DNA of 64,000 bases, from the NCBI GenBank assembly GCA_963921245.4, contig CAWUEY030000001.1, forward strand, positions 868,001 to 932,000, in the 5' to 3' direction. Shown piece after piece: positions 53,154 to 63,406 of this stretch. The position numbers and the translations under genes were made by a program. The notes beneath the pieces are model-generated. The model was not told the origin of the DNA and searched no databases. It saw only the letters and a list, made by a program, of their open reading frames with translations. The stretch is from JABJGO01 sp963921245 (GTDB taxonomy: Bacteria; Pseudomonadota; Alphaproteobacteria; Rhodospirillales; Casp-alpha2). Numbering within the stretch: the first letter of the stretch is position 1; each line of letters begins with the position of its first letter.

Positions 53154-54758
53154 ATGATCTATTTCGCCCGCTGGAAAATTCTGACAATCATCAGTCTCTG
53201 CCTGCTTGGCCTGGCTTTCGCCGCGCCAAATTTTGTTGATCGGCATACCGCCGAAAATCTTCCCGACTGGCTGCCTCACAAACAGGTAAGTTTGGGGCTC
53301 GACCTTCAAGGGGGATCCCATCTGTTGCTTGAGGTTCAATCTGACGCGGTTATTCAGGAACATCTGGAGGCGATTGTCGATACCGTTCGCAGTGAATTGC
53401 GCAAGCAAAGAATTCGATACCGGGCACTGGGCATAAACGGCGGTTTAAATGGCGACGGCAGTGTTTCTGTTGGCGTGGCTATTACCAATCTGGAAGACCA
53501 TGAAACGGCCTACGAACTCTTGCGCAATCTGGAGCCTGGAACAGATACGGAGATTGACGAATCTGGACAGCTCACCATTGAACTTCTTGATCAAACCGTT
53601 CAGGACCGACGTATCTCGGCCATTCAGCAATCCATAGAAATCGTCAGACGCAGAATTGACGAAACCGGGGTTAGAGAACCTACCATCCAACGTCAGGGCG
53701 ACGACCGTATCCTCGTCCAGTTGCCGGGCGTGGACGATCCGGAGCGAATAAAGGATTTGCTGGGTCAAACAGCGAAGATGTCTTTCCACTTGGTCGATAC
53801 GGAGAACAGCGTCGACGATGCTGTTGCCGGACGTGTTCCACCGGGATCAAAACTGATGTATTCCGCCGATGAAGTTCTGCCTTCTGGTGAGCCGTTTCCA
53901 TATCTGATCAAAAAACGGGTGATGGTTAGTGGTGAAACCCTAGTTGATGCACAACCGTCTCAGGACGGCCGTACTGGCGAACCTGTCGTCACTTTTCGAT
54001 TTGATACGAGAGGTGCCAAAAAATTCGGGGATGCAACATCAAAGAATATCGGCAGACCTTTTGCTATCGTCCTTGACGGCAGGGTTATCAGTGCGCCCGT
54101 CATTCGCGATGCGATCCTGGGTGGTTTCGGTCAGATCAGCGGTACATTCTCGTTCCAATCCGCCCAGGATTTGGCGCTCCTGCTTCGGGCGGGTGCATTG
54201 CCGGCGCCTCTGGTCATTCTTGAAGAACGCACCGTCGGACCTGGTTTGGGCGCGGACTCCGTGGCCGCAGGTAAAATTGCCAGTATCGTCGGGCTGCTTG
54301 CAGTTATTATTTTCATGGCCGCAACCTATGGCCTGTTTGGCCTCATGGCCAACGTTGCCCTGATCATGAACATGTTTCTGATTCTGGCCGCCCTGTCCGC
54401 GTTGCAGGCTACACTGACTCTGCCAGGGATTGCCGGTATTGTGTTGACCATCGGCATGGCGGTTGATGCCAACGTCCTTGTGTTTGAACGTATCCGCGAA
54501 GAGGTGCGCGTCGGACGAACAGCCATGTCAGCGGTTGATGCCGGATACTCCCGGGCCCTGAAAACCATCATTGATGCCAATGTCACAACACTGATTGCGG
54601 CGATCCTGCTCTATACGTTCGGTTCAGGCCCTGTTCGGGGGTTTGCCGTTACATTGGCAATCGGCATTGTGACATCCATGTTTACTGCCATCATGTTGGT
54701 CCGATTGCTGGCCGTATCCTGGCTGCGTTCGCGTAAACCCGATCAATTGCCGTTGTAG
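53154..54758 (+). CDS. secD: Protein translocase subunit SecD
   Basis: 534 residues. N-terminal membrane helix, periplasmic P1 domain with LGLDLQGGSHLLLEV, and five C-terminal helices with TLPGIAGIVLTIGMAVDANV and FERIREE. Uses proton motive force to complete export with SecF. Start ATG 53154. Confidence 0.97.
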   Translation: MIYFARWKILTIISLCLLGLAFAAPNFVDRHTAENLPDWLPHKQVSLGLDLQGGSHLLLEVQSDAVIQEHLEAIVDTVRSELRKQRIRYRALGINGGLNGDGSVSVGVAITNLEDHETAYELLRNLEPGTDTEIDESGQLTIELLDQTVQDRRISAIQQSIEIVRRRIDETGVREPTIQRQGDDRILVQLPGVDDPERIKDLLGQTAKMSFHLVDTENSVDDAVAGRVPPGSKLMYSADEVLPSGEPFPYLIKKRVMVSGETLVDAQPSQDGRTGEPVVTFRFDTRGAKKFGDATSKNIGRPFAIVLDGRVISAPVIRDAILGGFGQISGTFSFQSAQDLALLLRAGALPAPLVILEERTVGPGLGADSVAAGKIASIVGLLAVIIFMAATYGLFGLMANVALIMNMFLILAALSALQATLTLPGIAGIVLTIGMAVDANVLVFERIREEVRVGRTAMSAVDAGYSRALKTIIDANVTTLIAAILLYTFGSGPVRGFAVTLAIGIVTSMFTAIMLVRLLAVSWLRSRKPDQLPL

Positions 54759-54775
54759 GATAAAGGGCCGCATAC

Positions 54776-55702
54776 ATGCGTGGTATTCAACTCATCCCGG
54801 CGAGCATAGCTCTTCAGTTCATCCCGAAGAAAACCCTGTTTTTTGGTTTCAGCATATTGCTTCTTTTGTCCTCAATCGGTTTGTATGTGGGTAAAGGCCT
54901 GAACCTCGGCATCGACTTCAAAGGCGGTATTCTTATGGAGATACGCGCTGAATCCGCTGTCGATATCGCGGAAATGCGCCGGGACTTGGGTTCGTTGGGA
55001 CTTGGCGAAGTTGCCCTACAGACATTTGGGGGGCCGACAGATGTTCTGATCCGAATTCAGAAGCAGGACGGAGACGAAACGGCCCAACAGGCCGCGGTCG
55101 AATTGGTAAAGGAAACCCTCGGCAGTAGCGTGGACTACCGACGGACGGAATTTGTAGGACCGAAGATCAGTGAAGAGCTGTTCTGGGATGGTGTTCTCGC
55201 CGTCGGCCTCGCCTTAACAGCAATGCTGGTCTACATCTGGTTCCGGTTTGAATGGCAATTCGGGCTTGGTGCGATAATCGCCCTGGGGCACGACGTTTTT
55301 GCGACAATCGGCGTATTTGCGCTTATGGGGCTGGAGTTCAACCTCTCAACGGTGGCGGCAGTCCTTACAATCGCCGGGTACTCCATCAACGATACCGTGG
55401 TAATTTATGACCGCGTTCGCGAAAACCTGCGGAAGTACAAAACCAAACCGCTTCCAGAGCTTCTCAACGATAGCATCAATCAGACTCTGTCCCGTACTGT
55501 GATGACCAGTGTCACAACGCTGCTGGCTCTTCTGTCCCTGTTTGTTCTGGGCGGACCGGTGATTGCTGACTTCAGCTTCGCGATGATTTTTGGTGTTATC
55601 ATCGGTACTTATTCTTCGGCGTGCCTAGCGGTACCGCTTTTACTGCACCTGAAACTCGACCGTGCGGGACTAGACGAAGAGCCGGTTGAAAAAATCGCCT
55701 AA
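54776..55702 (+). CDS. secF: Protein translocase subunit SecF
   Basis: 308 residues. GLNLGIDFKGGILMEI near the start, and six helices with VAAVLTIAGYSINDTVVIYD and SRTVMTSVTTLLAL. Starts 17 bases after secD. Confidence 0.97.
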   Translation: MRGIQLIPASIALQFIPKKTLFFGFSILLLLSSIGLYVGKGLNLGIDFKGGILMEIRAESAVDIAEMRRDLGSLGLGEVALQTFGGPTDVLIRIQKQDGDETAQQAAVELVKETLGSSVDYRRTEFVGPKISEELFWDGVLAVGLALTAMLVYIWFRFEWQFGLGAIIALGHDVFATIGVFALMGLEFNLSTVAAVLTIAGYSINDTVVIYDRVRENLRKYKTKPLPELLNDSINQTLSRTVMTSVTTLLALLSLFVLGGPVIADFSFAMIFGVIIGTYSSACLAVPLLLHLKLDRAGLDEEPVEKIA

Positions 55703-55746
55703 GCGTTCTGATATTCGCTGGGCAATCTTCAACCTTCAGGGAACAC

Positions 55747-56133
55747 ATGTCCGGATTTGAAATATCACAGGCCACCCTGCACGGCACCCACCATATTCAA
55801 CGCTATGGGGACAGGGGGTTTCTGATTGCTGATGAGCGATATGACGGGTCTGTTTTCGTTTGCCCGGATCAAGCAGAACGCCTTGACGCACCATCCGCTG
55901 ACGATGTTACTCTAGATCAGATTCTGGCTTTTCTGCAGTCATCCGGCGGTGTCGAGATTCTGGTTTTCGGTTGCGGCGAGCAGTTCATCCCACCCAGAAA
56001 AGAGTTAAGGTCAGGACTCGGCGAACACGGCGTGGTTCTGGAATGGATGGACACCGGCGCGGCCTGCCGCACATTCAATGTACTGCTCAGTGAAGCCCGC
56101 CGCGTGGCGGCGGTACTCATTGCCGTCGAGTGA
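55747..56133 (+). CDS. Mth938-domain protein, homologue of complex I assembly factor NDUFAF3
   Basis: 128 residues. Short alpha/beta domain with GFLIADERYDGSVFVCP, ILVFGCGEQF and DTGAACRTFNVLLSEARRVA. The family includes mitochondrial NDUFAF3. Alphaproteobacterial members lie beside secDF, as here, and near an NDUFAF6-like gene (57083). Confidence 0.88.
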   Translation: MSGFEISQATLHGTHHIQRYGDRGFLIADERYDGSVFVCPDQAERLDAPSADDVTLDQILAFLQSSGGVEILVFGCGEQFIPPRKELRSGLGEHGVVLEWMDTGAACRTFNVLLSEARRVAAVLIAVE

Positions 56134-56181
56134 GCCAGGCCACCCCGCCATTTTCTGCCCACTGGGTTCAGATCATGATCG

Positions 56182-56211
56182 ATAAAAAAAGGCCCGGATA
56201 ATCCGGGCCTT
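56182..56211 (-). terminator. Intrinsic terminator of the PuuD-like gene
   Basis: AAGGCCCGG / CCGGGCCTT stem (56189-56197 and 56203-56211) with a five-base loop. On the minus strand it is followed by a run of T (the A run 56184-56190). Placed 28 bases beyond the minus-strand gene stop; on the plus strand it lacks a T run. Confidence 0.85.
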
Positions 56212-56238
56212 CTCAATGGGTAATCTTTTCCAGCGAAA

Positions 56239-56850
56239 TCAGTATAGATTCTGTGCAGAAACCATGGCGTAAAGCATGGGAATAGAGAGCATGGTGTTTG
56301 TGCGAGAGAACAGCATGGCTGTGCGGGCGGAAGCCGCTTTTGTATCAGCATCAACCTCAGCAATACCAAGCGCTTTTTTCTGGTTTGGCCAAATGACAAA
56401 CCAGACATTGAACCACATGATCATACCCAGCCACATACCAATACCGATAGCGATATTCCTAGAAACTGCAAATCCGTCAGCAGCCCCCAGGGTCAGGGCG
56501 TCTACCAGGTAGCCGTTCATGGTTGCCAGGATAAGACCGGTAACGATGGTTGCCATGGCACCCCAACGGAACCACCACAGCGCGGCTGGTGCGATAACCT
56601 TGCCGATTGCCGGTTTTTGCTCATCAGGAATATTGGGCATGTTTGGAATCTGTACAAAATTGAAATACCATAACAGGCCAATCCACATCACACCGGCAAG
56701 AACATGCAGCCAGCGCATGAAAAAAGTGACGAAGCCATAGTCGGCACTAAAGTTGTAGTCAGACATCGCGCCGACGATGAGGATCATGACAATCGTGAGA
56801 ACAATACCGGCGATTACCGTGTTTCGCAGATTACTGAGAATGGCAGCCAT
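56239..56850 (-). CDS. PuuD-like membrane protein (urate hydroxylase N-terminal domain)
   Basis: 203 residues, about six membrane helices. Matching stretches are VMWIGLLWYFNFVQIPNM, WWFRWGAMATIVTGL, WLGMIMWFNVWFVIWPNQKK and SRTNTMLSIPMLYAM. Known PuuD urate hydroxylases have a C-terminal cytochrome c domain; this protein ends before it. AAAGG precedes ATG 56850. A urate role is therefore not assured. Confidence 0.8.
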   Translation of the reverse strand: MAAILSNLRNTVIAGIVLTIVMILIVGAMSDYNFSADYGFVTFFMRWLHVLAGVMWIGLLWYFNFVQIPNMPNIPDEQKPAIGKVIAPAALWWFRWGAMATIVTGLILATMNGYLVDALTLGAADGFAVSRNIAIGIGMWLGMIMWFNVWFVIWPNQKKALGIAEVDADTKAASARTAMLFSRTNTMLSIPMLYAMVSAQNLY

Positions 56851-57082
56851 AAGATTTACCTTTCAGGTCGGTTTTTACTCACTCAAATCTTGGTTGGCAG
56901 CACAAAGATTAAAGCCCCACCAACGCTGATGTGGTATATACGTGCATTCTAGTCAATCATCAATGGATTACAGGGTTCCTGTGGGGCAAAATCTCGCAAC
57001 AGATTGACAAAACACAAGAAAAAAGCGCTGCAATTCGAGAAAATTGCAAATTCAGAACCTCTATTCCACGTAATGCCCGACA

Positions 57083-57946
57083 ATGAGCGAATCGATCGTG
57101 GCCGACTTCGAATACTGTGCCGATCAATTGTCCAGCCATGATCGCGACCGTTATCTCATTGCCATGGCGGCTAAAGGCGGCCTGCGGAAATCGCTGCTGG
57201 CGTTGTTTGCTTTCAACTCGGACGTTGCCAATATCCGAGCCGCGACCAATGAAACCATGCTCGGAGAGATCCGGTTGCAGTGGTGGCGTGATCAAATTTC
57301 CAATGCGTTCGCCGGTGCTTCCAAACCAAGCGGAACGGCGGGCGCTCTTTACGACACAATTCAGTCAAATGTCCTTGACGCCAGTCTATTTAATCGGTTT
57401 TTGGATGCGCGTACCAGTGACCTGAACAGTGAGCCGCCAAAAACCACGGACGATCTATTGGCCTATTGCAATGGAACGGCGGGGTCGTTGACTCAGTTAA
57501 CTTTGCAAGCAAGCGTGCAGGGAGATGGTAATAAGAATTTGTCCTCAATCAGCACAAAAGCTGGCGTCGCCTGGGCTTTAACAGGTCTCCTGCGGTCATT
57601 GCCGCACAGATTGGCAATGGGATCATGTCCGCTTCCTCAAGATATGCTGCAAAGTGCCGGGATTGATTGGCAGTACTTGAGCCATCGGCACCCGGATAGC
57701 CGCTTGGTGCCGATGATCTCGGCTCTATCCGGCCTTGCCAAAGATCATCTGAAGAAGGCTCAAAAACAAACCCGTGCCCTGCCAAAACAGGCTACGGCGC
57801 CTCTACTCATTCTCACGCTGACGAGCATGTACCTGGGTCAAATAGAACGGGCGGGGTACAATGTATTTTCCCCGAAAGTCGCAACGCTGAATCCCGCCTG
57901 GCGATCTCTCAGAATGATATGGTCCTTGTACTCAAAATCCCCATAA
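57083..57946 (+). CDS. Squalene/phytoene synthase-like protein related to NDUFAF6
   Basis: 287 residues of the trans-isoprenyl synthase fold: YLIAMAAKGGLRKSLLALFA, IRLQWWRDQISNAF, CNGTAGSLTQLTL. The Asp-rich DXXXD catalytic motifs of true synthases are not obvious, which matches the NDUFAF6 branch involved in complex I assembly. Near the NDUFAF3-like gene. Confidence 0.82.
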   Translation: MSESIVADFEYCADQLSSHDRDRYLIAMAAKGGLRKSLLALFAFNSDVANIRAATNETMLGEIRLQWWRDQISNAFAGASKPSGTAGALYDTIQSNVLDASLFNRFLDARTSDLNSEPPKTTDDLLAYCNGTAGSLTQLTLQASVQGDGNKNLSSISTKAGVAWALTGLLRSLPHRLAMGSCPLPQDMLQSAGIDWQYLSHRHPDSRLVPMISALSGLAKDHLKKAQKQTRALPKQATAPLLILTLTSMYLGQIERAGYNVFSPKVATLNPAWRSLRMIWSLYSKSP

Positions 57947-58422
57947 AGTGAATAGCGTGGGCCGGACGATCTTATCCGCATCCGCTCAGGCCCGGACGCA
58001 GGCGCATAAGTTCGAAACCCGACACTTGCGGAAAAATCAAAACCGCCTCTACGTTGTAGAGCATGGTCGCACCACGTTGCCCATCTGGAAAGCCTCCCCG
58101 TGTATCATCAACCTGTCGGATTTCAAGGATCGAATGGGGCCGGGTTAGGGCCTGCTCTACCCGAAAAACGCTCGCATTGACAACGCCGGTCCTTGGAGGT
58201 AAGACGCTCCTTGAAATAGGAGAACACAGTGTTTATTTTGTCCCACGACAGGTTCCGTAATATCCTGCGACGACGACGCGATCAGCGAGCCTTCGCTGTA
58301 GCCCGGTAAATGGCGTACCTGTTTCTCTCTCCCTATCCGAATTTAACCCTTTGACATGTACCGTTCCCGAAACCGGGTTGCAGTGGCCCTGACACATGCT
58401 TTACCCCGTTTTACCAAAGGAC
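57947..58422. other. Gap without a recognisable gene
   Basis: About 475 bases. A 66-codon frame at 57948 has no family signature and its composition is unconvincing. The last part presumably contains the promoter for the acetyltransferase gene. Confidence 0.4.
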
Positions 58423-59019
58423 ATGACAATGTTTGAGATCATTTCTGCCACCAACGCCCACACATCTTCGGTTGAACACCTCCTAGACCGCGCCTTCGGG
58501 CCTTGCCGCCACAACAAACGATCCTATCATTTTCGCGAGCATGTCGCCGATGTTTCGACGCTCAGGTTTGTCGCATTGGCGGATGGTGAGCTGCTGGGAA
58601 CCATCCGGTTTTGGCCTGTTGTCATCGGCGAACAGCAAACTGCCGCATTGTTACTCGGACCATTGGGGGTTGAACCAAGCCATCAGGGCACGGGTGTCGG
58701 CGCGGGATTGATGCGCCATGGCATGAATACGGCACGAGGCCAGGGCCACCGGTTGGTGATTCTGGTCGGAGAACTGGATTATTATGGCCGGTTCGGATTT
58801 GCCTCGGCTCACTCCCGGGGCATCACCATGCCCGGCGAACAGGGCCATCGGGTTCTGGTTCGCGAGTTGGTCAACAATGCATTGTATGACGTTACGGGTG
58901 CCATAAAGTCGATAGCCAGCCTCGATGGTATTGCAGATACGAGCAACCACAGGGCACCACCGGCGTTTGCGAGCTGCCAGGGGGCTTCCGCTCCGGCCAA
59001 GCCAACACCGATTACATGA
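58423..59019 (+). CDS. GNAT-family N-acetyltransferase
   Basis: 198 residues from ATG 58423 (ATG 58429 also possible). Acetyl-CoA motif A is LLLGPLGVEPSHQGTGVGAG; then VILVGELDYYGRFGFA, typical of YhbS-like acetyltransferases. Substrate unknown. Confidence 0.85.
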   Translation: MTMFEIISATNAHTSSVEHLLDRAFGPCRHNKRSYHFREHVADVSTLRFVALADGELLGTIRFWPVVIGEQQTAALLLGPLGVEPSHQGTGVGAGLMRHGMNTARGQGHRLVILVGELDYYGRFGFASAHSRGITMPGEQGHRVLVRELVNNALYDVTGAIKSIASLDGIADTSNHRAPPAFASCQGASAPAKPTPIT

Positions 59020-59221
59020 ACAGGGGGAATGTGTGGCGTCTGTTTTATGGCGCTCTTATATAGATAACGGGAAACTAACCCAACGTGCTCTCGAAGCGCG
59101 TCTGCACAAAACTGACAAGCGCGATGCTATCAGGCTAAATGATTTCCTCTAATCCCGGCTATCAGTACACTCTGCGCAAAACATCGACCATGCCCGCTGT
59201 CCAGGCAAAAATCGAAGACCA

Positions 59222-62095
59222 TCAGGCACTTTTTTTCTTCTTCTGACCATTAGCAGGCGTGTTCAGGTAAGCTGCGAGGAAGGTCCCGGTATGGCTTTGC
59301 GGAACCACGGCGACGTCTTCCGGGGTGCCTGCGGCAACAATGTGTCCGCCTTTGGAACCACCTTCAGGGCCAAGATCGATTATCCAGTCCGCGGTTTTAA
59401 TGACCTCCAGATTGTGTTCGATCACCGCAACCGTATTCCCGTTTTCCACCAGCGTATGCAGCACCTCCAGGAGTTTCCGCACGTCCTCAAAATGCAATCC
59501 CGTGGTGGGCTCATCCAGAATATAGAAAGTTTTACCTGTTGCCCGGCGAGATAGCTCTTTGGCGAGTTTGACCCGTTGCGCTTCACCGCCCGAAAGCGTC
59601 GTTGCCTGCTGACCCAGGTGAATGTAGTCGAGCCCGACCTTTTGCAGGGTTATCATCCTGTCACGAATGGCAGGAACGGCTTTAAAGAAATCAACGGCTT
59701 CTTCCACGGTCATATCGAGCACATCGGCAATGGATTTGCCGCGGAACTGGATTTCCAGGGTTTCCCGATTGTACCGCTTGCCCTTGCATACATCGCATTG
59801 GACGTACACATCGGGCAGGAAGTGCATCTCTATCTTTATAACCCCGTCCCCCTGACAGGCTTCACATCGCCCACCTTTGACGTTGAAGGAGAATCGTCCC
59901 GGCTTGTACCCGCGCGCCTGGGATTCAGGTAAATTAGAAAACCAGTCGCGAATGGGCGAGAACGCCCCGGTATAGGTGGCGGGATTGGAGCGGGGAGTCC
60001 GGCCAATGGGCGATTGGTCGATATCGACCACCTTGTCGATGTGCTCCAATCCTGTGATCTCGTCATGAGCCCCGGCGTGAACGCGGGTATTGTGGATACG
60101 GCGTGCGAGAGCCTTGTAGAGTGTTTCGATGACCAGCGATGACTTACCCCCGCCCGAAACACCCGTGATACAGGTAAACGTTCCCAGCGGGAAGGTCGCT
60201 GTGACATTCTGCAGGTTGTTTTCCCTTGCGCCTTTGACCACCAATTGATGGGATTTCCGCGGTTTGCGGCGCGCGGACGGAACAGGAACCTCCCGCCTGC
60301 CGCTCAGGTATTGTCCGGTCAGGCTTTCCGGGGCTTTCATGACTTCCCCGGGCAAGCCACGTGCCACCACGTTGCCACCGTGACGACCAGCGCCCGGTCC
60401 CATATCCACCAGATAGTCGGACTGGCGAATGGCGTCCTCGTCATGTTCCACCACAATCACGGTATTGCCCAGGTCACGCAGGCGTTTGAGGGTTGTCAGC
60501 AGCCGCGCGTTGTCGCGTTGATGCAGTCCGATGGAAGGCTCATCCAACACATACAGTACACCCGTCAGCCCCGATCCGATCTGGGAAGCCAGACGGATAC
60601 GCTGGCTTTCCCCCCCGGACAGCGTGCCGGAAGACCGGGACATGGTCAGGTATTCCAGTCCCACGTTTACCAGAAATCCAAGGCGCTCGTTGATTTCCCG
60701 CAGAATTCGGGCGGCGATTTCCGAACGTTTCTTGTCAAAGGTCTTGTCCAGATCGGCAAACCAGTCCCGCGCCTCGTCAATGGCCATTTCCGTGACTTCG
60801 GAAATATGCAGACCATTGATCTTTACGGCCAGAGCCTCCGGCTTTAGCCGATGTCCTGAACAGGATTCACAGGTGGTCACCGTTTGGTACCGTCCCAGTT
60901 CTTCCCGTACCCAGGAAGAATCCGTTTCTCGCCAGCGCCGCTCCATGTTGGGGATAACGCCCTCGAACGGTTTGATTACCTCGTAGGATTTTCGCCCGTC
61001 ATTGTATCGGATCAAAACATCTTCATCGCTGGAACCGTAGAGAATAACTTCACGAATGTTGCGGGGAAGTTTCTTGAAAGGTGCTGCAAGATTGAAGCCG
61101 TAATGCTCCGACAGGCTCATTAATGTCTGGCCATAATATTGTGATGACGAATTGGCCCAGGGCGCGATCGCACCTTCGTTAAGGGACAATCCATCGTCGG
61201 GAATCACCAGTTCCGGGTCGAAATACATTTCCGTGCCAAGACCGTCACAGGCGGGGCAGGCACCAAACGGGTTGTTAAAGGAAAACAACCGCGGCTCCAC
61301 TTCGTCGATGGTAAAGCCGGAAACCGGGCAGGCGAATTTTGCGGAAAACGTGGTTCGACCTTCGCCAGCCATATCGTAGCTGTTGCCATTTTCGGCGAAA
61401 ACCAGGCCATCGGACAATCCAAGAGCTGTTTCCAGACTATCGGCCAAACGGGTTTCCAGTCCCGGCTTAACCACCAATCGATCAACAACCACGTCGATAT
61501 CATGTTTGAATTTCTTGTCGAGGGTCGGGGTATCATCAATGCTGTAGATCTCGCCATTGATACGGATACGCTGGAACCCGCGCCGCCCCATTTCCGCGAT
61601 TTCCTTGCGGTATTCACCCTTGCGCCCGCGAACGATCGGGGCCATCAGATAAAGCCGGGTGCCTTCCTCCATCGCCATGATGCCGTCGACCATCTGGGTT
61701 ACGGTTTGGCTCTGGATCGGCAGGCCCGTTGCCGGCGAGTGGGGCACACCCACCCGGGCAAACAGCAAACGCATGTAGTCATAGATTTCCGTGACTGTAC
61801 CGACCGTGGAACGTGGATTTCGAGACGTGGTCTTCTGCTCAATCGATATGGCCGGTGACAACCCTTCGATGGAGTCCACATCGGGTTTTTGCATGAGCTC
61901 GAGAAACTGCCTGGCGTAAGCCGACAGACTTTCCACGTAGCGGCGCTGACCCTCGGCGTAAATGGTGTCAAAGGCCAGGGACGATTTACCGGACCCTGAC
62001 AGGCCGGTGATCACCGTCAGTTTGTCGCGCGGAATTTCGATTTCCACATTTCGTAGGTTGTGCTCGCGGGCACCGCGCACGTGTATATTCTGCAT
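59222..62095 (-). CDS. uvrA: Excinuclease ABC subunit A
   Basis: 957 residues from ATG 62095 (MQNIHVRGAREHNLRNVEIE); a TTG at 62104 is less likely. Damage recognition in nucleotide excision repair. Two ABC ATPase halves: Walker A GLSGSGKSSLAFDT and GVSGGGKSSLVIET; signatures SGTLSGGESQRIRLASQ and TTLSGGEAQRVKLAKEL. Zinc module CEACQGDG and CDVCKGKRYN intact; the first module reads CPVS and CPACDG, with Ser at one usual Cys. Confidence 0.97.
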   Translation of the reverse strand: MQNIHVRGAREHNLRNVEIEIPRDKLTVITGLSGSGKSSLAFDTIYAEGQRRYVESLSAYARQFLELMQKPDVDSIEGLSPAISIEQKTTSRNPRSTVGTVTEIYDYMRLLFARVGVPHSPATGLPIQSQTVTQMVDGIMAMEEGTRLYLMAPIVRGRKGEYRKEIAEMGRRGFQRIRINGEIYSIDDTPTLDKKFKHDIDVVVDRLVVKPGLETRLADSLETALGLSDGLVFAENGNSYDMAGEGRTTFSAKFACPVSGFTIDEVEPRLFSFNNPFGACPACDGLGTEMYFDPELVIPDDGLSLNEGAIAPWANSSSQYYGQTLMSLSEHYGFNLAAPFKKLPRNIREVILYGSSDEDVLIRYNDGRKSYEVIKPFEGVIPNMERRWRETDSSWVREELGRYQTVTTCESCSGHRLKPEALAVKINGLHISEVTEMAIDEARDWFADLDKTFDKKRSEIAARILREINERLGFLVNVGLEYLTMSRSSGTLSGGESQRIRLASQIGSGLTGVLYVLDEPSIGLHQRDNARLLTTLKRLRDLGNTVIVVEHDEDAIRQSDYLVDMGPGAGRHGGNVVARGLPGEVMKAPESLTGQYLSGRREVPVPSARRKPRKSHQLVVKGARENNLQNVTATFPLGTFTCITGVSGGGKSSLVIETLYKALARRIHNTRVHAGAHDEITGLEHIDKVVDIDQSPIGRTPRSNPATYTGAFSPIRDWFSNLPESQARGYKPGRFSFNVKGGRCEACQGDGVIKIEMHFLPDVYVQCDVCKGKRYNRETLEIQFRGKSIADVLDMTVEEAVDFFKAVPAIRDRMITLQKVGLDYIHLGQQATTLSGGEAQRVKLAKELSRRATGKTFYILDEPTTGLHFEDVRKLLEVLHTLVENGNTVAVIEHNLEVIKTADWIIDLGPEGGSKGGHIVAAGTPEDVAVVPQSHTGTFLAAYLNTPANGQKKKKSA

Positions 62096-62206
62096 GCTAT
62101 CCAACGATCAATTCAGAACCACAACCCGTCTTTATATAGGTCGAAACCGGGGAAGGGGAGTCTGATTGCACGTGAGTTTGAAGAAAACTGTGGACGGTTG
62201 TTGACG

Positions 62207-63406
62207 TTATGTGGCGGGTTTGAATTGCCAGGCAAAAAAAGCGGCCATCATGCCTAATGAAGCCATTACCCCGGCCAAAACAATCACAAAATTGTACCCG
62301 CCAAAGGCCCACAGGGCTGCAGCAACCGTTGGTGCAATTGCATATCCCCCCATATAGGGGATCGCGAGAAGCCCCGAGATCACGCCAAAATTCCGACGTC
62401 CCAGCAATTCAGCGGTAATCACAGGGCGAATGATACTGCTTACACCAACACCTGCGCCCTGCAGGATCACAAAGGCCGCCACCAATCCCGGCAATGTGGC
62501 AGAAAAATACAAAGCAACCGCCGCCACAACGATCGCCGCAAAAGATCCAAGTGTAATTGCCATGACACTGATGTAGCGCTCAGCCGCCATCATGGCGAGA
62601 CGCCCGGAAACCTGCATGGGGCCTATCATGGAGGCCGCAAGGACGGCAGCTTCGGAATGAATGTGACGGCCATCAAAAATTGGCAACATATGGGTGATTA
62701 TCATGCCATGGCCCAAGGACATGGTCATCACCACAATACACAACATCCAGAAACACAAATGGCGAACCACAGCCAGGGCATCTCGCGCTCTATGACTGGT
62801 TTCGGGCGTATCCAGAGGGCTCGCCTGTTCGGCCAGGGCGCTGCTGCTCCAGATGGTCGGAACGGAAACAACCAATACCACGCCTGCAAATACAAGGACG
62901 GCTATCCGCCAATCGAAAAAACCAATCAAGGCATGTGCACTGGGGAACGCTATGGTTCCGGCCAGCCCCGCAAACAGCGTAACAAGCGTAATGGCACGTT
63001 TTGCACTATCGCCCATGTAGCGGGTCAGCACCGCGAAACAGGCTTCATAGAGACTGGCGGCCATGGCGATCCCAATGCCAAACCAGACCAGGTAAAACTG
63101 CCAAAGCTCCGTAACCTGAGACAAGGCGATCAGCAGAACACCGCCAAACGCGGCACCGCCCGCGAAAACCTTTCGCCCCGACCCATGATCAATCAACCGA
63201 CCCGCAAGAGGTGCCAGCAATGCCGAAGTGAGAAGGGCAACGGTGAGCGCACCAGACAATGCCGCCTTTGACCATCCCAGTTCGCGCTCCCACGTCGGCA
63301 GCATTGCCGGGAACAGATAGTAAAACGAGGCCCAGACAATGGTCTCACCAACCGCCATAGGCCATACGATCCGGTGAAACCGGCTTTTTGCCTGGTTCTC
63401 GTCCAT
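62207..63406 (-). CDS. MFS transporter
   Basis: About 399 residues, twelve membrane helices. Starts at ATG 63406 (GTG 63412 possible). Stretches include GRLIDHGSGRKVFAGGAAFG, the loop 2-3 MFS motif, and a related second-half region. It lies between uvrA and ssb, which often neighbour each other in alphaproteobacteria, so it may be an insertion into that pair. Substrate unknown. Confidence 0.85.
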   Translation of the reverse strand: MDENQAKSRFHRIVWPMAVGETIVWASFYYLFPAMLPTWERELGWSKAALSGALTVALLTSALLAPLAGRLIDHGSGRKVFAGGAAFGGVLLIALSQVTELWQFYLVWFGIGIAMAASLYEACFAVLTRYMGDSAKRAITLVTLFAGLAGTIAFPSAHALIGFFDWRIAVLVFAGVVLVVSVPTIWSSSALAEQASPLDTPETSHRARDALAVVRHLCFWMLCIVVMTMSLGHGMIITHMLPIFDGRHIHSEAAVLAASMIGPMQVSGRLAMMAAERYISVMAITLGSFAAIVVAAVALYFSATLPGLVAAFVILQGAGVGVSSIIRPVITAELLGRRNFGVISGLLAIPYMGGYAIAPTVAAALWAFGGYNFVIVLAGVMASLGMMAAFFAWQFKPAT

